Of a DNA stretch of 5,824 bases, positions 5,301 to 5,824 are shown piece by piece. Position 1 is the stretch's first letter. Each line of letters starts with the position of its first letter. The notes beneath the pieces were generated by a model. The model was not told where the DNA came from and did not search any database. It was given only the letters and a program-made list of their open reading frames with translations. This DNA comes from CAZKNJ01 sp964554185. Its GTDB lineage: Bacteria > 4484-113. The translations under genes were made by a program, and so were the position numbers. The stretch is taken from positions 1-5,824 of the forward strand of contig CAZKNJ010000082.1 in NCBI GenBank assembly GCA_964554185.1, given 5' to 3'.

Positions 5301-5824
5301 TCAGTCCAGCTGGAAATAGTCTATCTTCATCGCCTCTTTGACCAGCGCGAGGGTCTCCCTACCCTCCCGCTGCGCCTTCTTGGTGCCTTCGCGCAGTATC
5401 TCGCGCACGCGGTCGGGATTCTCCTCATATGGCCGGCGGCGGTCGCGGATGGGCGCCAGCATCGTGTTCAAGTAATCGGTCAGCCGCCCCTTGCACTCCA
5501 CGCAGCCGAGCTTCCCGCTGCGGCAGTCGCGCTCAATCTCCGCCACGATGTCCGGCGTCTTATTCAGCGTGCCCTGGAAAATCTGGTGGTACTGGTAAAC
5601 GTTGCAGATGTCCGGGTGGCCGGGGTCGTTCTTGCGTATCTTCTCCGGGTCGGTGACGGCCTTCCACACCATCTCCTTCACCGTCTCCGGCGGGTCGGAG
5701 AGCGCGATGGCGTTGCCCAGGCTCTTGCTCATCTTGGCGCTGCCGTCCAGCGCGTGCAGGCGCGGCACCTCGCCGATGAGCGCCTCCGGCAGCGGGATTA
5801 TCTCCTTGCCGTTGCCGTAGAGCG
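5301..5824 (-). CDS. trpS: Tryptophanyl-tRNA synthetase, C-terminal part (cut by window edge)
   Basis: TrpRS, a class I synthetase, charges tRNA-Trp in the cytosol. About 173 residues are visible, roughly the C-terminal half of a usual 330-residue enzyme; the frame is open to the right edge, with the first whole codon at 5822. The visible start (PLPEALIGEVPRL) leads into DGSAKMSKSLGNAI, whose KMSKS loop (5721-5735) binds ATP. The anticodon-binding helical region follows. It has four cysteines at codons 5606-5604, 5525-5523, 5504-5502 and 5495-5493, spaced C-x26-C-x6-C-x2-C. This closely matches the [4Fe-4S] motif reported for Thermotoga maritima TrpRS (C-x22-C-x6-C-x2-C), so a cluster near the anticodon site is predicted. 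The Rossmann nucleotide-binding half and the start lie outside the window. carB begins 11 bases after the stop, on the same strand. Confidence 0.95.
   Translation of the reverse strand, partial: LYGNGKEIIPLPEALIGEVPRLHALDGSAKMSKSLGNAIALSDPPETVKEMVWKAVTDPEKIRKNDPGHPDICNVYQYHQIFQGTLNKTPDIVAEIERDCRSGKLGCVECKGRLTDYLNTMLAPIRDRRRPYEENPDRVREILREGTKKAQREGRETLALVKEAMKIDYFQLD

Noticed and set aside
3871..5319. Long open frame on the plus strand opposite carB (482 codons)
   Set aside because: It mirrors carB, whose family match is unambiguous; the translation is rich in His, Arg, Val and Ala, as expected for antisense of GC-rich code, and has no ribosome site or recognisable domain.

Overview
The window is a GC-rich stretch from an unidentified bacterium. 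It holds four complete protein genes and one gene cut by the right edge. The high GC, a tryptophanyl-tRNA synthetase with a predicted iron-sulfur cluster, a fused full-length CarB, and a mix of leaderless and Shine-Dalgarno starts suggest an uncultured environmental lineage, possibly Armatimonadota-like or another deep Terrabacteria group. That placement is a guess from protein and signal style only.

Layout, left to right. Bases 1-245 hold no gene. They contain three unrelated GC-rich perfect hairpins, one with a 15-nt tandem duplication, which look like interspersed REP-like repeats, and then a TATACT -10 box six bases ahead of an ATG. Bases 246-605 (+) encode a small single-domain cupin with all four metal ligands. 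A convergent gene at 627-1088 (-) encodes a one-helix membrane-anchored protein of unknown function. An 82-bp divergent promoter region separates it from a lipoprotein gene at 1171-1731 (+), also of unknown function. A 267-bp convergent intergenic region with several short inverted repeats follows.

The rest reads on the minus strand. The 3' part of trpS (5301 to the edge) is followed after 11 nt by carB (1999-5289), very probably in one operon. CarB is the large subunit of carbamoyl-phosphate synthase, feeding pyrimidine and arginine synthesis. TrpS charges tRNA-Trp. The glutaminase partner gene carA is not in the window.

Nothing here amounts to a new defence or mobile system; most of the DNA is housekeeping. 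The points most worth a second look are the Fe-S cysteine motif in TrpRS, the two well-placed leaderless promoters, the REP-like hairpins, and an octamer (CGCCCTAC) that recurs four times, including as an inverted pair inside the poorly conserved linker of CarB.
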